Shown: positions 36,843-46,680 of the stretch, piece by piece
Layout of the letters: each line of letters opens with the position of its first letter
How positions within the stretch are numbered: position 1 is the stretch's first letter
Origin: Paragemmobacter kunshanensis
GTDB lineage: Bacteria; Pseudomonadota; Alphaproteobacteria; Rhodobacterales; Rhodobacteraceae
Assembly: GCF_011059185.1 (NCBI RefSeq)
Contig: NZ_JAALFE010000002.1
Coordinates: 232,824-296,823 of the forward strand
DNA: 64,000 nucleotides
Direction: 5' to 3'
The notes under the pieces: model-generated
The model's input: only the letters and a program-made list of their open reading frames with translations
The model's database searches: none
Told to the model about the DNA's origin: nothing
Translations under genes and position numbers: made by a program

Positions 36843-37832
36843 TCAGGGCGCGGGGGCGGTGACGGCCTTCAGGAAGGCAAGCAGCCGGTCGCGGGCCAGA
36901 TCGGCCGCCGCATCGGTGCCGAACTGGTATTCATGGCCGAGGAGCGGGGTCTGGTCGGGCGGGAAGAACAGCGCCTCGACCCGCAGCCCCCGCGCCCTTG
37001 CCTGATCGACCAGCGCGCGCGATTGCGGCAAGAGCGGATCGGCATTGCCCGCGCTGACAAAGAGCGGTGGCAGGGTTTCGGGCAGATGCGCCAGCAGCGA
37101 GAAGAGCGGCGCATCGGGGGCCTCGGCCGGGTCGCGATGGCCGAGATAGGCCCAGGCGGCGGTCTGCATCCAGGGCGAACCCGTCTCGAGCCCGGCCAGA
37201 TCGAAGATGCCGCAGAACAGCACCAGGCCGCGCGGGCCGGTGATCCTGTCGGAGGGGCGCAGGCGCAGGGCGCGGGCATAGGCCGGATCGGCCAGCGCGA
37301 TGGCTGCCTGCAGGGCGATATGGCTGCCCGCGCTGTCGCCGGCCAACACAAGACGCGCGGGATCGAGCGCATAGCTGCCTGCGGCGCCCTCGATCCAGAT
37401 CAGGACCTTCAGCATGTCCTCGGCGGGAGCGGGGTGGCGGCGGGCAGGGGCGCGGGCATAGTCGGGGGCGATGGTGGCATAGCCCTGGGCGGCGATCAGA
37501 CGAAGATGGTTGCCGACATCCTCTTTCTGTCCCGCCACGAAGGCCCCGCCATGCACCCAAAGGAGGACGGGCCAGCCGCCGGGCGGGGCGGGGCCGGGCG
37601 GCAGCACGAGATCGAGCCTTTCGCGCGGGGCGGGGCCATAGGGAAGATCGGGATGTTCGGTCAATCCGGCGGGAAGGCGGGGTTCCAGCGCCGCCATGGC
37701 GCGGCCTGCCTCCCGGTCGAAGACATGGCGCAGCACCAGCACGCGGGGCCATGGCGACACCTGCGTGGCGATCAGGATTGCGGCGGCAACAAGGGCAATC
37801 GCACCGATCACAGGTAGAAAGAGGCCGCGCAT
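36843..37832 (-). CDS. Membrane-anchored alpha/beta hydrolase (HSL-type esterase)
   Basis: A 329-residue protein with an N-terminal signal anchor (MRGLFLPVIGAIALVAAAIL) and an alpha/beta hydrolase domain from about residue 60. It shows the oxyanion HGG motif (LWVHGGAFVAG), the nucleophile in AGDSAGSHIA (Ser near 162), an Asp in NADPL and the His in LGHEYQF, the set of hormone-sensitive-lipase or carboxylesterase members. ATG 37832 is chosen for the anchor; the frame extends into non-coding sequence. It probably hydrolyses small esters in the periplasm. The substrate is unknown. Confidence 0.85.
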   Translation of the reverse strand: MRGLFLPVIGAIALVAAAILIATQVSPWPRVLVLRHVFDREAGRAMAALEPRLPAGLTEHPDLPYGPAPRERLDLVLPPGPAPPGGWPVLLWVHGGAFVAGQKEDVGNHLRLIAAQGYATIAPDYARAPARRHPAPAEDMLKVLIWIEGAAGSYALDPARLVLAGDSAGSHIALQAAIALADPAYARALRLRPSDRITGPRGLVLFCGIFDLAGLETGSPWMQTAAWAYLGHRDPAEAPDAPLFSLLAHLPETLPPLFVSAGNADPLLPQSRALVDQARARGLRVEALFFPPDQTPLLGHEYQFGTDAAADLARDRLLAFLKAVTAPAP

Positions 37833-37933
37833 GGCTGCGCTCCTTCCTGCTCCATCCCTGCGGGCATTACACCACGTTCCGCCCTTTCGGGCGAGGGTTT
37901 TCGCGTGCCGCGCCGTCCGGGCGGCCTGCGGGC

Positions 37934-38434
37934 CTAGCGAAGGCGGTTGAGCCGCTCCTGCAGATCGTCGCGCAGGGCAAGGCGTTCCTCTTCCGAAAGG
38001 AAGGCGCCAAGCTCCACCTCGCGCCCGCTGCCGCGCAGGGTGAGGTAGTTGGGAACCGGGCCGCCGGTGGGATGGAGCTGCACCGAAACCCAATGCGGAT
38101 TGGCCTGCCAATCCTGCCTGCGGCCGCGCGGGCCATGCCGGGTGAGGGTGAGGCTGTCACGGCTGAGGGTCAGATCCTCGACGATCTCGCCGTCGCGGTA
38201 GGAGCGCGAGAGCGCGGCCCACATGCCCCAGATGGCCAGCGCAAAGAAGGGCAGGATGCCCCAGAGGACAGGTGAGCCGAGGACCGACAGCATCGGGACA
38301 AGGACCAGCGCGCAGGTGCCGCCGATGAAAAGGACAAAGCCCCGGCGCGGCAGGGATCGGTAGGGCCAGAGATGCAGGCGGGCCTCAGGCGCGGGGGGGG
38401 CAGCGGGGGTGGGGGACAACCATTCGTAAGGCAT
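37934..38434 (-). CDS. DUF2244-family membrane protein
   Basis: A 166-residue protein starting MPYEWLSPTP at ATG 38434. Two membrane helices (about 36-55 and 58-78) are followed by a C-terminal domain with SLTLTRHGPRGRRQDWQANP and WVSVQLHP, typical of DUF2244. The family is frequent near cytochrome oxidase genes in alphaproteobacteria, and ctaD is nearby here, but the function is not established. The open frame begins earlier at 38626, inside repeated non-coding sequence. Confidence 0.8.
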   Translation of the reverse strand: MPYEWLSPTPAAPPAPEARLHLWPYRSLPRRGFVLFIGGTCALVLVPMLSVLGSPVLWGILPFFALAIWGMWAALSRSYRDGEIVEDLTLSRDSLTLTRHGPRGRRQDWQANPHWVSVQLHPTGGPVPNYLTLRGSGREVELGAFLSEEERLALRDDLQERLNRLR

Positions 38435-38737
38435 GGGGCGTGGGTCGCGAAAACCTGAATCAGGGAGGTGCATTTGCGGCTGCGCGAAAGGGTAACGCCG
38501 GTCCGGGCAGAGGCAAGGCCTTGGCGGCCTTCCCCGGGGCGGCGCGCCGCCGCAGGTCACCCTTTGCCCGGCGCCCCGGCTGCCGAAAGCGGGGGTCGCG
38601 GGCTTCATCTTGGCCCAAATACCCATGCACGGGTCGGGCCGGGGGCGCTGCAGCGGGGTCTTCGCGCCGCGGGAGGGTCCGGGAGGGTCGGGGACCCTCC
38701 CGGGGGTGGGGCCGGGCGCGCGGAGGGCTGCGGGGCG
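38435..38737. other. Gene-free stretch with hairpin and repeat remnants
   Basis: No gene is supported here. It holds TTCATCTTGGCCCAAATACCC (38607-38627, related to the ATCTGTTCTCAAATATCCC part of the repeat at 17377) and a perfect hairpin GGGAGGGTC-GGG-GACCCTCCC (38681-38701) that may end the 38738-38989 gene's transcript or block the DUF2244 gene's upstream readthrough. Confidence 0.6.
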
Positions 38738-38989
38738 TCAGCAGGTGCCGCTGAACAGCCAGTAGCCGCTCAGGATGCGCAGGTCGAACTGGCGCGGCAG
38801 CGCGCCGCCGCAGATCTGCGCGCCGATCTGCTGGCGCAGTTGGTCCTCGGTCCAGTTGGAACCGGCATGGCCGCTGAAGCGGCCGCCGCCGTCATTGTCG
38901 ATGTCGAGCTTGTTCGGGTTGGCGGCGGCAGCGCCTGCGATGAGGGCGAGGGCACAGGCAAGGCTGGCGGAGCGGGTGGCGGTCTTCAT
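38738..38989 (-). CDS. Small secreted protein of unknown function
   Basis: An 83-residue protein with a signal peptide (MKTATRSASLACALALIAGA; cleavage near AAA-NP). The mature part is short and hydrophilic with LDIDNDGGGRF, an Asp-rich loop that could bind calcium, and two cysteines (ICGG near 60 and the C-terminal Cys). ATG 38989 is preceded by AAAGGGGAACAG. No family was recognised. It lies between DUF2244 and ctaD on the same strand but is separated from ctaD by the ctaD terminator, so it is expressed on its own. Confidence 0.7.
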   Translation of the reverse strand: MKTATRSASLACALALIAGAAAANPNKLDIDNDGGGRFSGHAGSNWTEDQLRQQIGAQICGGALPRQFDLRILSGYWLFSGTC

Positions 38990-39075
38990 GGGTGACTGTT
39001 CCCCTTTCACTGGCATGACAGGGAGGCCAGCCTATCGGCTGGCTGGCGATGCGTAAACCGGGGGGGCGGTATGGC

Positions 39076-39102
39076 AAAAGGCCCCGGAAATTCCGGGGCC
39101 TT
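39076..39102 (-). terminator. Intrinsic terminator of ctaD
   Basis: Perfect 10-bp stem GGCCCCGGAA/TTCCGGGGCC (39080-39089, 39091-39100); on the minus strand it is followed by TTTT. It lies 22 bases after the ctaD stop. Confidence 0.85.
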
Positions 39103-39123
39103 CGTTTCGTTCGATCCGCCGTC

Positions 39124-40803
39124 TCAGTGGGCGTGACCCTTGTCCCAGTCGGACTGCTTCGGCAATTGCTCGAAGGTGTGTTCCGGCGGGGGCGAAGTCA
39201 GCGTCCATTCCAGCGTGTCGGCATATTCGTTCCAGTAGTTGTTCTCGGTCACCTTCTTGCCGAAGAAGAGGGTGTAGAACACCACGCCGATGAAGAACAC
39301 GAAGGACGAGAAGGCGATCATCGCACCGACCGAGGACCACCAGTTCCAGTAGGCAAAGGCCTCCGGATAGTCGATGTAGCGGCGCGGCATGCCCTGACGG
39401 CCCAGGAAGTGCTGGGGGAAGAAGGTCAGGTTGGAGCCGATGAACATCGCCCAGAAGTGCAGCTTGCCGGCCCATTCCGGGTATTGGCGGCCCGACATCT
39501 TGCCCATCCAGTAGTAGATGCCCGCGAAGATGCCGAAGACGGCGCCGAGCGACATCACATAGTGGAAGTGGGCCACGACGTAGTAGGTGTCGTGATAGGC
39601 GCGGTCCACACCGGCCTGGCTCAGCACGATGCCCGTGACGCCGCCGACGGTGAAGAGGAAGAGGAAGCCGAAGGCCCAGAGCATCGGCGTCTTCATCTCG
39701 ATCGAGCCGCCCCACATGGTGGCGATCCAGGAGAAGATCTTGATGCCGGTCGGCACCGCGATGACCATGGTCGCCAGCATGAAGTAGCTCTGCTGGGTCA
39801 GCGACATGCCGACGGTGTACATGTGGTGCGCCCAGACGACGAAGCCCAGCACCCCGATCGCCACCATCGCATAGACCATCGGCAGGTAACCGAAGATGGG
39901 CTTGCGGGAGAAGGTCGCGATGACCTGGGAGATGATCCCGAAGGCCGGCAGGATGATGATGTAGACTTCCGGGTGGCCGAAGAACCACAGGATGTGCTGG
40001 TAGAGGATCGGGTCACCGCCGCCCGAGGGCGTGAAGAAGGTGGTGCCGAAGTTGCGGTCCGTCAGCAGCATGGTGATGGCACCGGCCAGCACCGGCAGGG
40101 CCAGCAGCACGAGCCATGCGGTCACGAAGATCGACCAGGCGAAGAGCGGGACCTTGTGCATGGTCATGCCCGGGGCGCGCATGTTCAGGAAGGTGGTGAT
40201 CATGTTGATCGCGCCGAGGATCGAGGAGGCACCCGACAGGTGGACGGCGAAGATCGCGAGGTCCATCGCATAGCCGCCTTCGGCGGTGGTCGAGAGCGGC
40301 GGGTAGAGAACCCAGCCCACGCCCGCGCCCGAGCCCAGTTCGCCGCCGCCGCCGGGGGCGAAGAGCGAGGCCACGGCCAGCGAGGTGCCCGCGACATAGA
40401 GCCAGTAGGACAGGTTGTTCATCCGCGGGAAGGCCATGTCCGGCGCGCCGATCTGCAGCGGCATGAAATAGTTGCCAAAGCCGCCGAAGAGCGCCGGGAT
40501 CACCACGAAGAACATCATCAGGATGCCGTGGGCGGTGATGGTGACGTTCCAGATATGGCCGTTGGGCGTGCAGGTCGCCGCCGCATCGGCGACAAGGCGC
40601 AGGCCTTCCTGGCACATGTACTGGACGCCGGGATTCATCAGCTCCATCCGCATGTAGACGGTGAAGATGACCGAGATCAGGCCGACAATGCCGCCCGTGA
40701 AGAGGTAGAGTATCCCGATGTCCTTGTGGTTCGTGGACATGAACCAGCGGGTGAAGAAGCCCCGCTCGTCGTGGTCATGCCCATGAATGGCTGCGTCGGC
40801 CAT
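39124..40803 (-). CDS. ctaD: aa3-type cytochrome c oxidase subunit I
   Basis: A 559-residue, twelve-helix haem-copper oxidase subunit that reduces O2 to water while pumping protons. Ligands are visible: haem a His in AHGILMMF (near 92), the CuB His and cross-linked Tyr in [11 protein letters not shown] (near 276), the His pair in [10 protein letters not shown] (near 325), and HFHYVMS (near 410) for haems a3 and a. GHPEVY with the Glu and [10 protein letters not shown] with the K-channel Lys assign it to the A1 group. Subunits II and III are not adjacent, as usual for this order where ctaD stands alone. Cytochrome c2 lies just upstream. Confidence 0.98.
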   Translation of the reverse strand: MADAAIHGHDHDERGFFTRWFMSTNHKDIGILYLFTGGIVGLISVIFTVYMRMELMNPGVQYMCQEGLRLVADAAATCTPNGHIWNVTITAHGILMMFFVVIPALFGGFGNYFMPLQIGAPDMAFPRMNNLSYWLYVAGTSLAVASLFAPGGGGELGSGAGVGWVLYPPLSTTAEGGYAMDLAIFAVHLSGASSILGAINMITTFLNMRAPGMTMHKVPLFAWSIFVTAWLVLLALPVLAGAITMLLTDRNFGTTFFTPSGGGDPILYQHILWFFGHPEVYIIILPAFGIISQVIATFSRKPIFGYLPMVYAMVAIGVLGFVVWAHHMYTVGMSLTQQSYFMLATMVIAVPTGIKIFSWIATMWGGSIEMKTPMLWAFGFLFLFTVGGVTGIVLSQAGVDRAYHDTYYVVAHFHYVMSLGAVFGIFAGIYYWMGKMSGRQYPEWAGKLHFWAMFIGSNLTFFPQHFLGRQGMPRRYIDYPEAFAYWNWWSSVGAMIAFSSFVFFIGVVFYTLFFGKKVTENNYWNEYADTLEWTLTSPPPEHTFEQLPKQSDWDKGHAH

Positions 40804-40998
40804 TGGCGTCTCCCGAAAGCTAGTGAAGAGTCCGGCATGCGTTGGCCGGATCTTTGTTCCCTTATGGCGTCGTGTTTAGTCCCGCCCGCGCGCGGCGGCA
40901 ATGACCGACTTTGACGCAGATCAAGAAAAACGCATATGTCGCATGATTTTCGCGGTGACGGATCGTCGCGCCGCAGGGGCGGGGCGCGGGATGGCAGA

Positions 40999-41027
40999 GG
41001 GGGCGCGCGCCGGTGGCGCGCGCCCCC
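40999..41027. terminator. Strong hairpin downstream of the cytochrome c2 gene
   Basis: Perfect 12-bp stem GGGGGCGCGCGC/GCGCGCGCCCCC with a 5-base loop, 46 bases past the cytochrome c stop. There is no T run, so its role as terminator or as a stabiliser of the mRNA 3' end is undecided. Confidence 0.55.
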
Positions 41028-41072
41028 CTCCTTGCCCTTGCGTCCGGTGGGTTTCCCCCGGACGGGGGCGGA

Positions 41073-41480
41073 TCACTTCAGCGTGGCCAGATAGGCGGCC
41101 ATGTCCTCGCCGCCCTTGGCCAGCTTGAAGGACATCTTCGACTTGGCCGCGTCATCGCCCGTCTGTTCCTTGAGCCATTTGGCCGGATCGACGAGATAGG
41201 CCGCGACCATCGCCTCGTCCCAGACCGCGCCACCGGCGCCCACGGCCTTGATCGAGTCGCCATAGGCGAAGCCTTCGTAGGAGCCGACGGGGCGGCCAAT
41301 CACGCCGAAGAGATTCGGGCCGGTCTTGCCGCCCTTGACGATCTCGGTGCCGTCGGCGGCGATGATGGCGTGGCAGGCCTTGCATTTCTTGAAATCGGCC
41401 TCGCCCTTGGCGGCATCCTGCGCGAGGGCGGGGGCTGCGAGGGTGGCGAGGGTGAAGGCTGTGGCGATGAGGGTCTTCAT
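41073..41480 (-). CDS. cycA: Cytochrome c2-type electron carrier
   Basis: A 135-residue periplasmic class I cytochrome c. Signal peptide 1-20 (MKTLIATAFTLATLAAPALA), haem site CKACH (C33, C36, H37), and the sixth ligand Met116 in KSKMSFKLAKG. KTGPNLFGVIGRPVGSYEGF is the conserved middle segment. It would carry electrons from the bc1 complex to the cytochrome oxidase whose subunit I is encoded next downstream, or to a photosynthetic reaction centre where present. ATG 41480 gives the signal peptide. It lies behind lipB and a LytTR gene in the same direction, with a 170-base gap containing a short tandem repeat. Confidence 0.9.
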   Translation of the reverse strand: MKTLIATAFTLATLAAPALAQDAAKGEADFKKCKACHAIIAADGTEIVKGGKTGPNLFGVIGRPVGSYEGFAYGDSIKAVGAGGAVWDEAMVAAYLVDPAKWLKEQTGDDAAKSKMSFKLAKGGEDMAAYLATLK

Positions 41481-41592
41481 GCAGGTCTCTCTGGCTGGGG
41501 TCCGGGACGATGGCCGGGACCGGATTCGCGCAGGAAATGTGCGGCGGGCAGTCCGGGGGCGCAATCTGCCCCATGGTCGCAGGTGGGCGGCG

Positions 41593-41650
41593 CGGTTCGG
41601 GGCGTGACGGTTCGGGGCGTGGCGGGACGGTTCGGGGCGTGGCGGGGCGG
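41593..41650. repeat. Short tandem repeat CGGTTCGGGGCGTG
   Basis: Three copies begin at 41593, 41608 and 41628, with a partial fourth; spacing is 15 and 20 bases. It lies between the LytTR gene's stop and the cytochrome c2 start, probably in the leader of the latter. Confidence 0.65.
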
Positions 41651-42463
41651 TCAGCGGGGGGGCAGGTAGCCCGCCTGCTCCAGCGCCAGGACATGGGTGC
41701 GGCTGACGGGGCGTTCGCTGCCATCCGTCAGGGTGACGATGGCGCGCAGGCCGTCGCGGCGGGCGGTGGCGATCTGGTCGAGCGCGACCCAGTGCGAGCG
41801 GTGGATGCGCAGGCCCAGCGTCGGCGCGCTTTCCGCCACGGCATCGGAGAAGCGCAGCAGGATCTGGTGGCGGCCCTTCGTGGTGACGACCTCGGTATAG
41901 TGGTCGATCGCCGTCAGCGCGACGAGGGGGCCGTGCAGATCGGCGGGGATGCGCCGCAGGAGGCGCGGTGTGGCGCTGTCGGCGCGGGCATGGGTGGGGG
42001 CGGCGGGGGGCGGCAGGTCGGGGGGGCTGAAGAAGATCAGGGTGATGACGGGCGAGACGGTGGCCGACAGGAAGACGATGGCCAGCGCCAGTTCGCCTTC
42101 GCCCAGAGCCACATCGCCGGGGTCGAGGAAGAGGGCGTTCAGGCCCAGCACAAGGGCCGCGATGGGCAGGCCCATCAGCGTGCCGGAGAGGAAGCTTGCA
42201 GGCAGGCGGGGCAGGCCCGCCGATTGCAGGCGGCGCCGCGTGGTGTGCGACAGCAGGAATCCCACCGGGCCGGTGATCAGGATCATCGTGGTCCAGTAGG
42301 CGAGGCGCGGCAGAAGGGGCAGGTTGTCCAGCGTGCCGAAGGGCCCGGCCACGCCCAGCACCAGCCCCAGCCCGAGAAGCCCGGCCCAGAAGCGCAGGTC
42401 GCGCAGCGCCGGGCGGATCACGGCGATGGAGGCTTCGAGTTCCGAGACGGGAAGAAGGGCCAT
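41651..42463 (-). CDS. Membrane-bound LytTR-domain regulator
   Basis: A 270-residue protein with four predicted membrane helices in residues 25-155 and a C-terminal LytTR DNA-binding domain (about 172-268; LVALTAIDHYTEVVTTKGRH, LRIHRSHWVALDQI, VSRTHVLALEQAG). Unlike classical LytR/AlgR it has no receiver domain, so signal input must come through the membrane part. Such membrane LytTR proteins often regulate adjacent genes; the candidates here are cytochrome c2 or lipB. ATG 42463 is chosen because the upstream frame overlaps lipB. Confidence 0.85.
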   Translation of the reverse strand: MALLPVSELEASIAVIRPALRDLRFWAGLLGLGLVLGVAGPFGTLDNLPLLPRLAYWTTMILITGPVGFLLSHTTRRRLQSAGLPRLPASFLSGTLMGLPIAALVLGLNALFLDPGDVALGEGELALAIVFLSATVSPVITLIFFSPPDLPPPAAPTHARADSATPRLLRRIPADLHGPLVALTAIDHYTEVVTTKGRHQILLRFSDAVAESAPTLGLRIHRSHWVALDQIATARRDGLRAIVTLTDGSERPVSRTHVLALEQAGYLPPR

Positions 42464-42503
42464 GACGGGGCAGCGATCCTTGCGGCGGGTCGGGGCAGGC
42501 GTT

Positions 42504-43202
42504 TCAGGTCTGGCAGAGGGCGGGGGCGCGGCCATCCGGGTGGAGGCCGCCTTCGGGCGGGAAGAAGCGCGGGAAGGTGGCCATGAGGGCGGCATCGAGA
42601 TCGGCCATGGTCACGGGCAGGCCCAGATCGACTAGGCTGGTCACGCCATGATCGCGGATGCCGCAGGGGATGATGCCGTCGAAATGCGACAGGTCGGGTT
42701 CGACATTGATCGAGAGGCCGTGAAAGCTGATCCAGCGGCGCAGCTTGACGCCGATGGCGGCGATCTTGTCCTCGGCCGGGCTGCCATCGGCATTGGGGGG
42801 GCGGTCGGGCCGGGTGACCCAGACGCCGACGCGGCCGGGGCGGATTTCGCCCTTCACGTTGAATTCCGCCAGCGTGGCGATGACCCAGTTCTCCAGCGCG
42901 CGGACGAAGCAGCGCACGTCGCGGCCCCGCGCGCCGACGTCGATCATGCAATAGACGACGCGCTGGCCCGGGCCGTGATAGGTATATTGCCCACCGCGCC
43001 CGGTTTCATGCACGGGAAAGCGCCCGGGATCGACGAGGTCCGCCGCCCGCGCCGAGGTGCCGGCGGTGTAGAGGGGGGGATGTTCCAGAAGCCAGATCGC
43101 CTCGTCCGCGCGGCCTGCGGCCATGGCTTCGACATGGGATTCCATGGCGGCAAGGGTCGGCAGATAGGGGCTGAGGCCCGGCAGGTGGGTCCAGTCTGGC
43201 AT
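42504..43202 (-). CDS. lipB: Lipoyl(octanoyl) transferase
   Basis: A 232-residue enzyme that moves octanoyl groups from ACP to lipoyl domains of 2-oxoacid dehydrogenases and the glycine cleavage system. Signatures are [17 protein letters not shown] (near 85), the conserved Lys in [15 protein letters not shown] (near 158), and the acyl-thioester Cys in GIIPCGI (near 187). ATG 43202 ([10 protein letters not shown]) gives the family length; the upstream extension is low-complexity. It lies 40 bases before the LytTR gene on the same strand, so the two are likely co-transcribed. Confidence 0.95.
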   Translation of the reverse strand: MPDWTHLPGLSPYLPTLAAMESHVEAMAAGRADEAIWLLEHPPLYTAGTSARAADLVDPGRFPVHETGRGGQYTYHGPGQRVVYCMIDVGARGRDVRCFVRALENWVIATLAEFNVKGEIRPGRVGVWVTRPDRPPNADGSPAEDKIAAIGVKLRRWISFHGLSINVEPDLSHFDGIIPCGIRDHGVTSLVDLGLPVTMADLDAALMATFPRFFPPEGGLHPDGRAPALCQT

Positions 43203-43409
43203 CCGTTGATCCGCGCTCGTGCCGCGCTGCGGCGTGGGAAAGGTTCCTTGACGGAAATTAGGCTGCGGCAGGGGGGATGTCACCCCCGGACTATCCGAAA
43301 GGACAGGATTCGCGCTGCCGGTGGCGGGGTCCGGACGGGCAGAAAGAAGGCCCTTTGCAGGGCAGGGCGGCGCGCCTATATCGCTGTCGGCGGGGAGCGG
43401 GGGGATCGA

Positions 43410-44414
43410 ATGGGTCTTGCGGGTGCGGGTTGTGTTGTCTGTGGGGGCAGCGAGACGGAGATCGTGTCACGGCGGGATCGTCATGGTCAGCCCCTGATCA
43501 CGGTGCTTTGCGGGGGCTGCGGGATGCTGCGGAATGATCCCGTCCCGTCACAGGAGGAGTTGGACCGCTTCTATCGCCGCGATTATCGCCGTGAATACAA
43601 GGGTGCGTCCGAGCCGCGCCTGCGCCAGGTCTGGCGCAATTTCGACAGGCTGACCGGCCATGTCCGCGCCTTTGAGGATATCTATGCGCGCGGCGGGGAC
43701 TGGCTGGATCTGGGCGCGGGCAGCGGCGAGTTCAGTTTCCTCGCCGGGCGCATGGGCGCGCGGGTGATCCCGGTGGAGCCCAATGAAGGCTATGCCGCCT
43801 ATTGCCGGCGGGTGCTGGACCTGGAGGTTCAGGCAAGGACGCTGGAGGAATGCGATTTCGCGCCGGGCAGTTTCGATCTGATCCGGTTGAGCCATGTGCT
43901 GGAACACATGCGCGATCCGGTGGCGGCGCTGGGGCGGCTGCGGGGATGGCTGCGCCCGGGGGGCGTGCTTTATGTCGAGGTGCCCGACATCGAGGCCGAT
44001 GCCAGCAACAAGCTGCAGGGGCGGATGTTCCATTACGGGCATATCCACAATTTCAACCCGGTCACGCTGCGGCATGTGGCGGGGCGGGCCGGGCTGGTGG
44101 AACTGGCCGCGACGGCCGAACGGTCGGCCGGGCGCTGCGGCGCCTTCTTCGCGGCGGGGGAGGGCGGCCTGCTGCCCGATGCGGCGCTGCGGGAGAATGC
44201 CGCGCGGATGCGGGCGGCGATGGCGGCGCATCAGGCGCGCCGCCTGCCCCGCCCGCGCGGGCGCTCGGCGCTGGGCGCGCTGGCCGACCGGATCGCGCGG
44301 CGGCTGCGCGAGGCCTGGGCGGGACGGCGGCTGGGCAGCCATCGGGGAATCGCCGAGGCGGCGGCGGCAAGTCTGCCCCAGGTCGTGCATCGGGCGGCAC
44401 CAGAGGCGGCCTGA
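43410..44414 (+). CDS. Class I SAM-dependent methyltransferase with N-terminal zinc ribbon
   Basis: A 334-residue protein. Residues 8-38 form a zinc ribbon (CVVCGG, CGGCGM), followed by a Rossmann methyltransferase core with motif [14 protein letters not shown] (near 97), acidic post-motif [19 protein letters not shown] (motif IV) and [16 protein letters not shown] (motif V). The C-terminal 80 residues are Arg/Ala-rich. The arrangement is that of the group that methylates sugar or glycan precursors (with a YHYGH-like FHYGHIHNF motif). ATG 43410 has a GGGGGATCGA site. The substrate is unknown. It stands alone. Confidence 0.85.
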   Translation: MGLAGAGCVVCGGSETEIVSRRDRHGQPLITVLCGGCGMLRNDPVPSQEELDRFYRRDYRREYKGASEPRLRQVWRNFDRLTGHVRAFEDIYARGGDWLDLGAGSGEFSFLAGRMGARVIPVEPNEGYAAYCRRVLDLEVQARTLEECDFAPGSFDLIRLSHVLEHMRDPVAALGRLRGWLRPGGVLYVEVPDIEADASNKLQGRMFHYGHIHNFNPVTLRHVAGRAGLVELAATAERSAGRCGAFFAAGEGGLLPDAALRENAARMRAAMAAHQARRLPRPRGRSALGALADRIARRLREAWAGRRLGSHRGIAEAAAASLPQVVHRAAPEAA

Positions 44415-44581
44415 ACGGTGACCTGCGGTTGAGTGTCGGGGCTGCCGGGCGTTTCGGCGGCGTTTTTCCCGGTTGAAGATATGAAAATCCTTGCATGGAA
44501 GGGCCGGGCTCGCCCATCCTGATCATGGTCGGTTGGCCTGCGGACCATCGGCATTTGATCCATTTCTTCTGCGAGGTCGAT

Positions 44582-46231
44582 ATGAAACGGAGCCGGATTT
44601 ACAGGCAGATCGTGGCCACTTCGGTGGTGATGGCGATGGCGAACCCCGTGCTGGCCGATGGCGGCGATCTGGTGGGCGGGCTGATCGGCGGCATGATCGG
44701 TGCCGCGATCATCAATGGCCAGCAACAGCAGCGCAATACCCAGAAGGTGCGCCGTGCGGCCCCGGCCATGACGGCCGAGGAGCGGGCGCGCAATGTCGAG
44801 GTGCAGACGGCGCTGAACCATTTCGCCTTTCCGGTGGGGCGGCCCGATGGCGTGCTGGGGCGGCGCAGCCGCGCGGCGATCGGCGAGTATCAGGCGCTGC
44901 TGGCCTTTCCGCCGACGGGCGACCTGACCGAGATGGAGCGGCAGATCCTTGTCACCGCCTATCAGCGGGCGCTGATCGGCGGGCCGCAGGTGACGAAGGT
45001 CGTCAGCACCAGCCCGGTGGGGCTGCGCGGGCTGCTGCTGGCGCAGCGGGACGAGATGCTGGGCATGGGCCAGGGCATGATGGCGCAGAGCGATTACGGC
45101 GGCATGCCGCCCGAGATCGCCGAGGCGGTGGACGAGATCGCGCGCAATTCGGGGATCGAGGGCGCGCAGCTGGTGCAGCGGGCGGGCTTCGTGCAGCTGG
45201 CCGACATGAATGGCGACGGGCGCAGCGACTATCTGCTGGATACCTCGGTCACGGGGTCGGGCTTCTGGTGTTCGGGGCAGGATTGCGCGGTGCGGGTCTT
45301 CGTTTCCACCCCCGATGGCTATCGGCGCAACGATTTCCAGCTGGCACAGCCGACGCCTGCGTCTTTTGACTGTTCGGGGGCGGTGTGCCGGATTGATGAG
45401 CAGACGCAGCTTGCCGCGCAGCCCATGGCACCGGCAGAGACCGCGCCCGCGCCGGATGCAGGCACGGTGATGGCCGCCGCGCCGCAGCCCGAGGCGGGGG
45501 CGGCAGCGCCGCTGCCGAGCTTTGCCGCGGCCATCGCGCCGCCGGTCGCAAGCTTTGCCGCCCATTGCGCGGCGGTGGCGCAGGCCACGGCGGGCCATGG
45601 CGGCATGGTGCAGACGGTGGCGGCGATGAACGATCCGGCGCAGGCGCTGGGCGAGCAGTTCTGCCAGGTGGCGGCGGCGGCGCGCGAGGATGGCGCGGCG
45701 CTGATGGCGCAGGTGCAGGGCTTCACCCCCGAGCAGATCGCGGCGCAGTGCGAGGGCTTTGCCGCCGCGCTGACCGACAAGCTGCCGATGACCGAGGCCA
45801 ATGCCCGCGACAGCGCGCTGGCCGAGATGCAGACCTGGCTGGCGAGTGCGGGCATGCCGCAGGATCAGCTGGTGGGCACGGCGCGGATCTGCCTGTCGGT
45901 GGGCTATGGCGCGGATGATGCGGGGATGGCGCTGACCTCGGCGCTGGTTCTGGCCGGGACGGGGAACATGGTCTATGCCGAGATCGTGGGGCATCACCTG
46001 GCATCGGGCGTGGGGATCGGGCGCAATCCCGAGCGGGCGCTGGAATGGTTCGAGGGCGCGGTTGCGGCCCAGCGGGCCGGGCAGATGCCGGTCTTCGTGA
46101 AGGATCAGGCCGACCGGATGACGCTGATCGAGCGGGCGGCGGCAGCTGTCGCGGGCAAGGCGAGCGCGCCGCCCCTGCTGCCGCTGGTTGCCCCGGCGAC
46201 GGTGCCCGCCTCGGCCAGCACGACGCCCTGA
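44582..46231 (+). CDS. Large secreted protein with peptidoglycan-binding-like and calcium-loop segments
   Basis: A 549-residue exported protein. Signal peptide 1-25 (ending MAMANPVLA), then a glycine-rich stretch GGLIGGMIGAAIING. Residues 70-125 resemble a peptidoglycan-binding-1 fold (LNHFAFPVGRPDGVLGRRSR, IGEYQALL). A VCBS/EF-hand-like loop ADMNGDGRSDYLLD lies near 215. Cysteines occur in WCSGQDC, DCSGAVC and later pairs, and a Pro/Ala-rich linker precedes a helical C-terminal half. No enzymatic motif is apparent. ATG 44582 follows GCGAGGTCGAT. The domain mix suggests a periplasmic or surface wall-associated protein. Confidence 0.75.
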   Translation: MKRSRIYRQIVATSVVMAMANPVLADGGDLVGGLIGGMIGAAIINGQQQQRNTQKVRRAAPAMTAEERARNVEVQTALNHFAFPVGRPDGVLGRRSRAAIGEYQALLAFPPTGDLTEMERQILVTAYQRALIGGPQVTKVVSTSPVGLRGLLLAQRDEMLGMGQGMMAQSDYGGMPPEIAEAVDEIARNSGIEGAQLVQRAGFVQLADMNGDGRSDYLLDTSVTGSGFWCSGQDCAVRVFVSTPDGYRRNDFQLAQPTPASFDCSGAVCRIDEQTQLAAQPMAPAETAPAPDAGTVMAAAPQPEAGAAAPLPSFAAAIAPPVASFAAHCAAVAQATAGHGGMVQTVAAMNDPAQALGEQFCQVAAAAREDGAALMAQVQGFTPEQIAAQCEGFAAALTDKLPMTEANARDSALAEMQTWLASAGMPQDQLVGTARICLSVGYGADDAGMALTSALVLAGTGNMVYAEIVGHHLASGVGIGRNPERALEWFEGAVAAQRAGQMPVFVKDQADRMTLIERAAAAVAGKASAPPLLPLVAPATVPASASTTP

Positions 46232-46411
46232 GGCGGAAATGCGGCCCGCGCGTGGCCCCCTGCCGGGGCTGTGCGCGGGTGGCTTGCGGGGCCAGAGCGG
46301 GGACAGAGTGGGGCTGGTGCGGGGGGCCGCGGGAAAAGGAAAAGCGGGCCGAAATTTGCTCTTCCCATTCCCGAAACCCTTCGATAAACAGCCGCCACCA
46401 AGCCAGATCGT

Positions 46412-46498
46412 GCGGATGTGGCGGAATTGGTAGACGCGCAGCGTTGAGGTCGCTGTGGGGTAACTCCCGTGAAGGTTCGAGTCCTTTCATCCGCACCA
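46412..46498 (+). tRNA. tRNA-Leu (anticodon GAG)
   Basis: A class II tRNA of 87 bases including the encoded CCA. Acceptor strands GCGGATG/CATCCGC pair perfectly; the anticodon stem CAGCG/CGCTG encloses TTGAGGT, giving anticodon GAG for CUC/CUU. The long variable arm and TTCGAGTCC T-loop are typical of tRNA-Leu. Its CCA is encoded, and it lies between the wall-protein gene and the RTX gene. Confidence 0.97.
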
Positions 46499-46680
46499 TG
46501 ACTTCCCCGACCGGGCCGAAGATGGCCCGGTCCGGAAGGCCCGGGCCCCGACCCGAAGACAAAGCGGGAACCCCTTGATCACAAAGAGATCGGCCCGCGG
46601 GATGCAGGCTGTGAGTCCCTTTGGTAACGCTTGTGGCGAAATCCGTCCGAATGGGGCGGATTTGCGAAGGTCGGGGGCAT

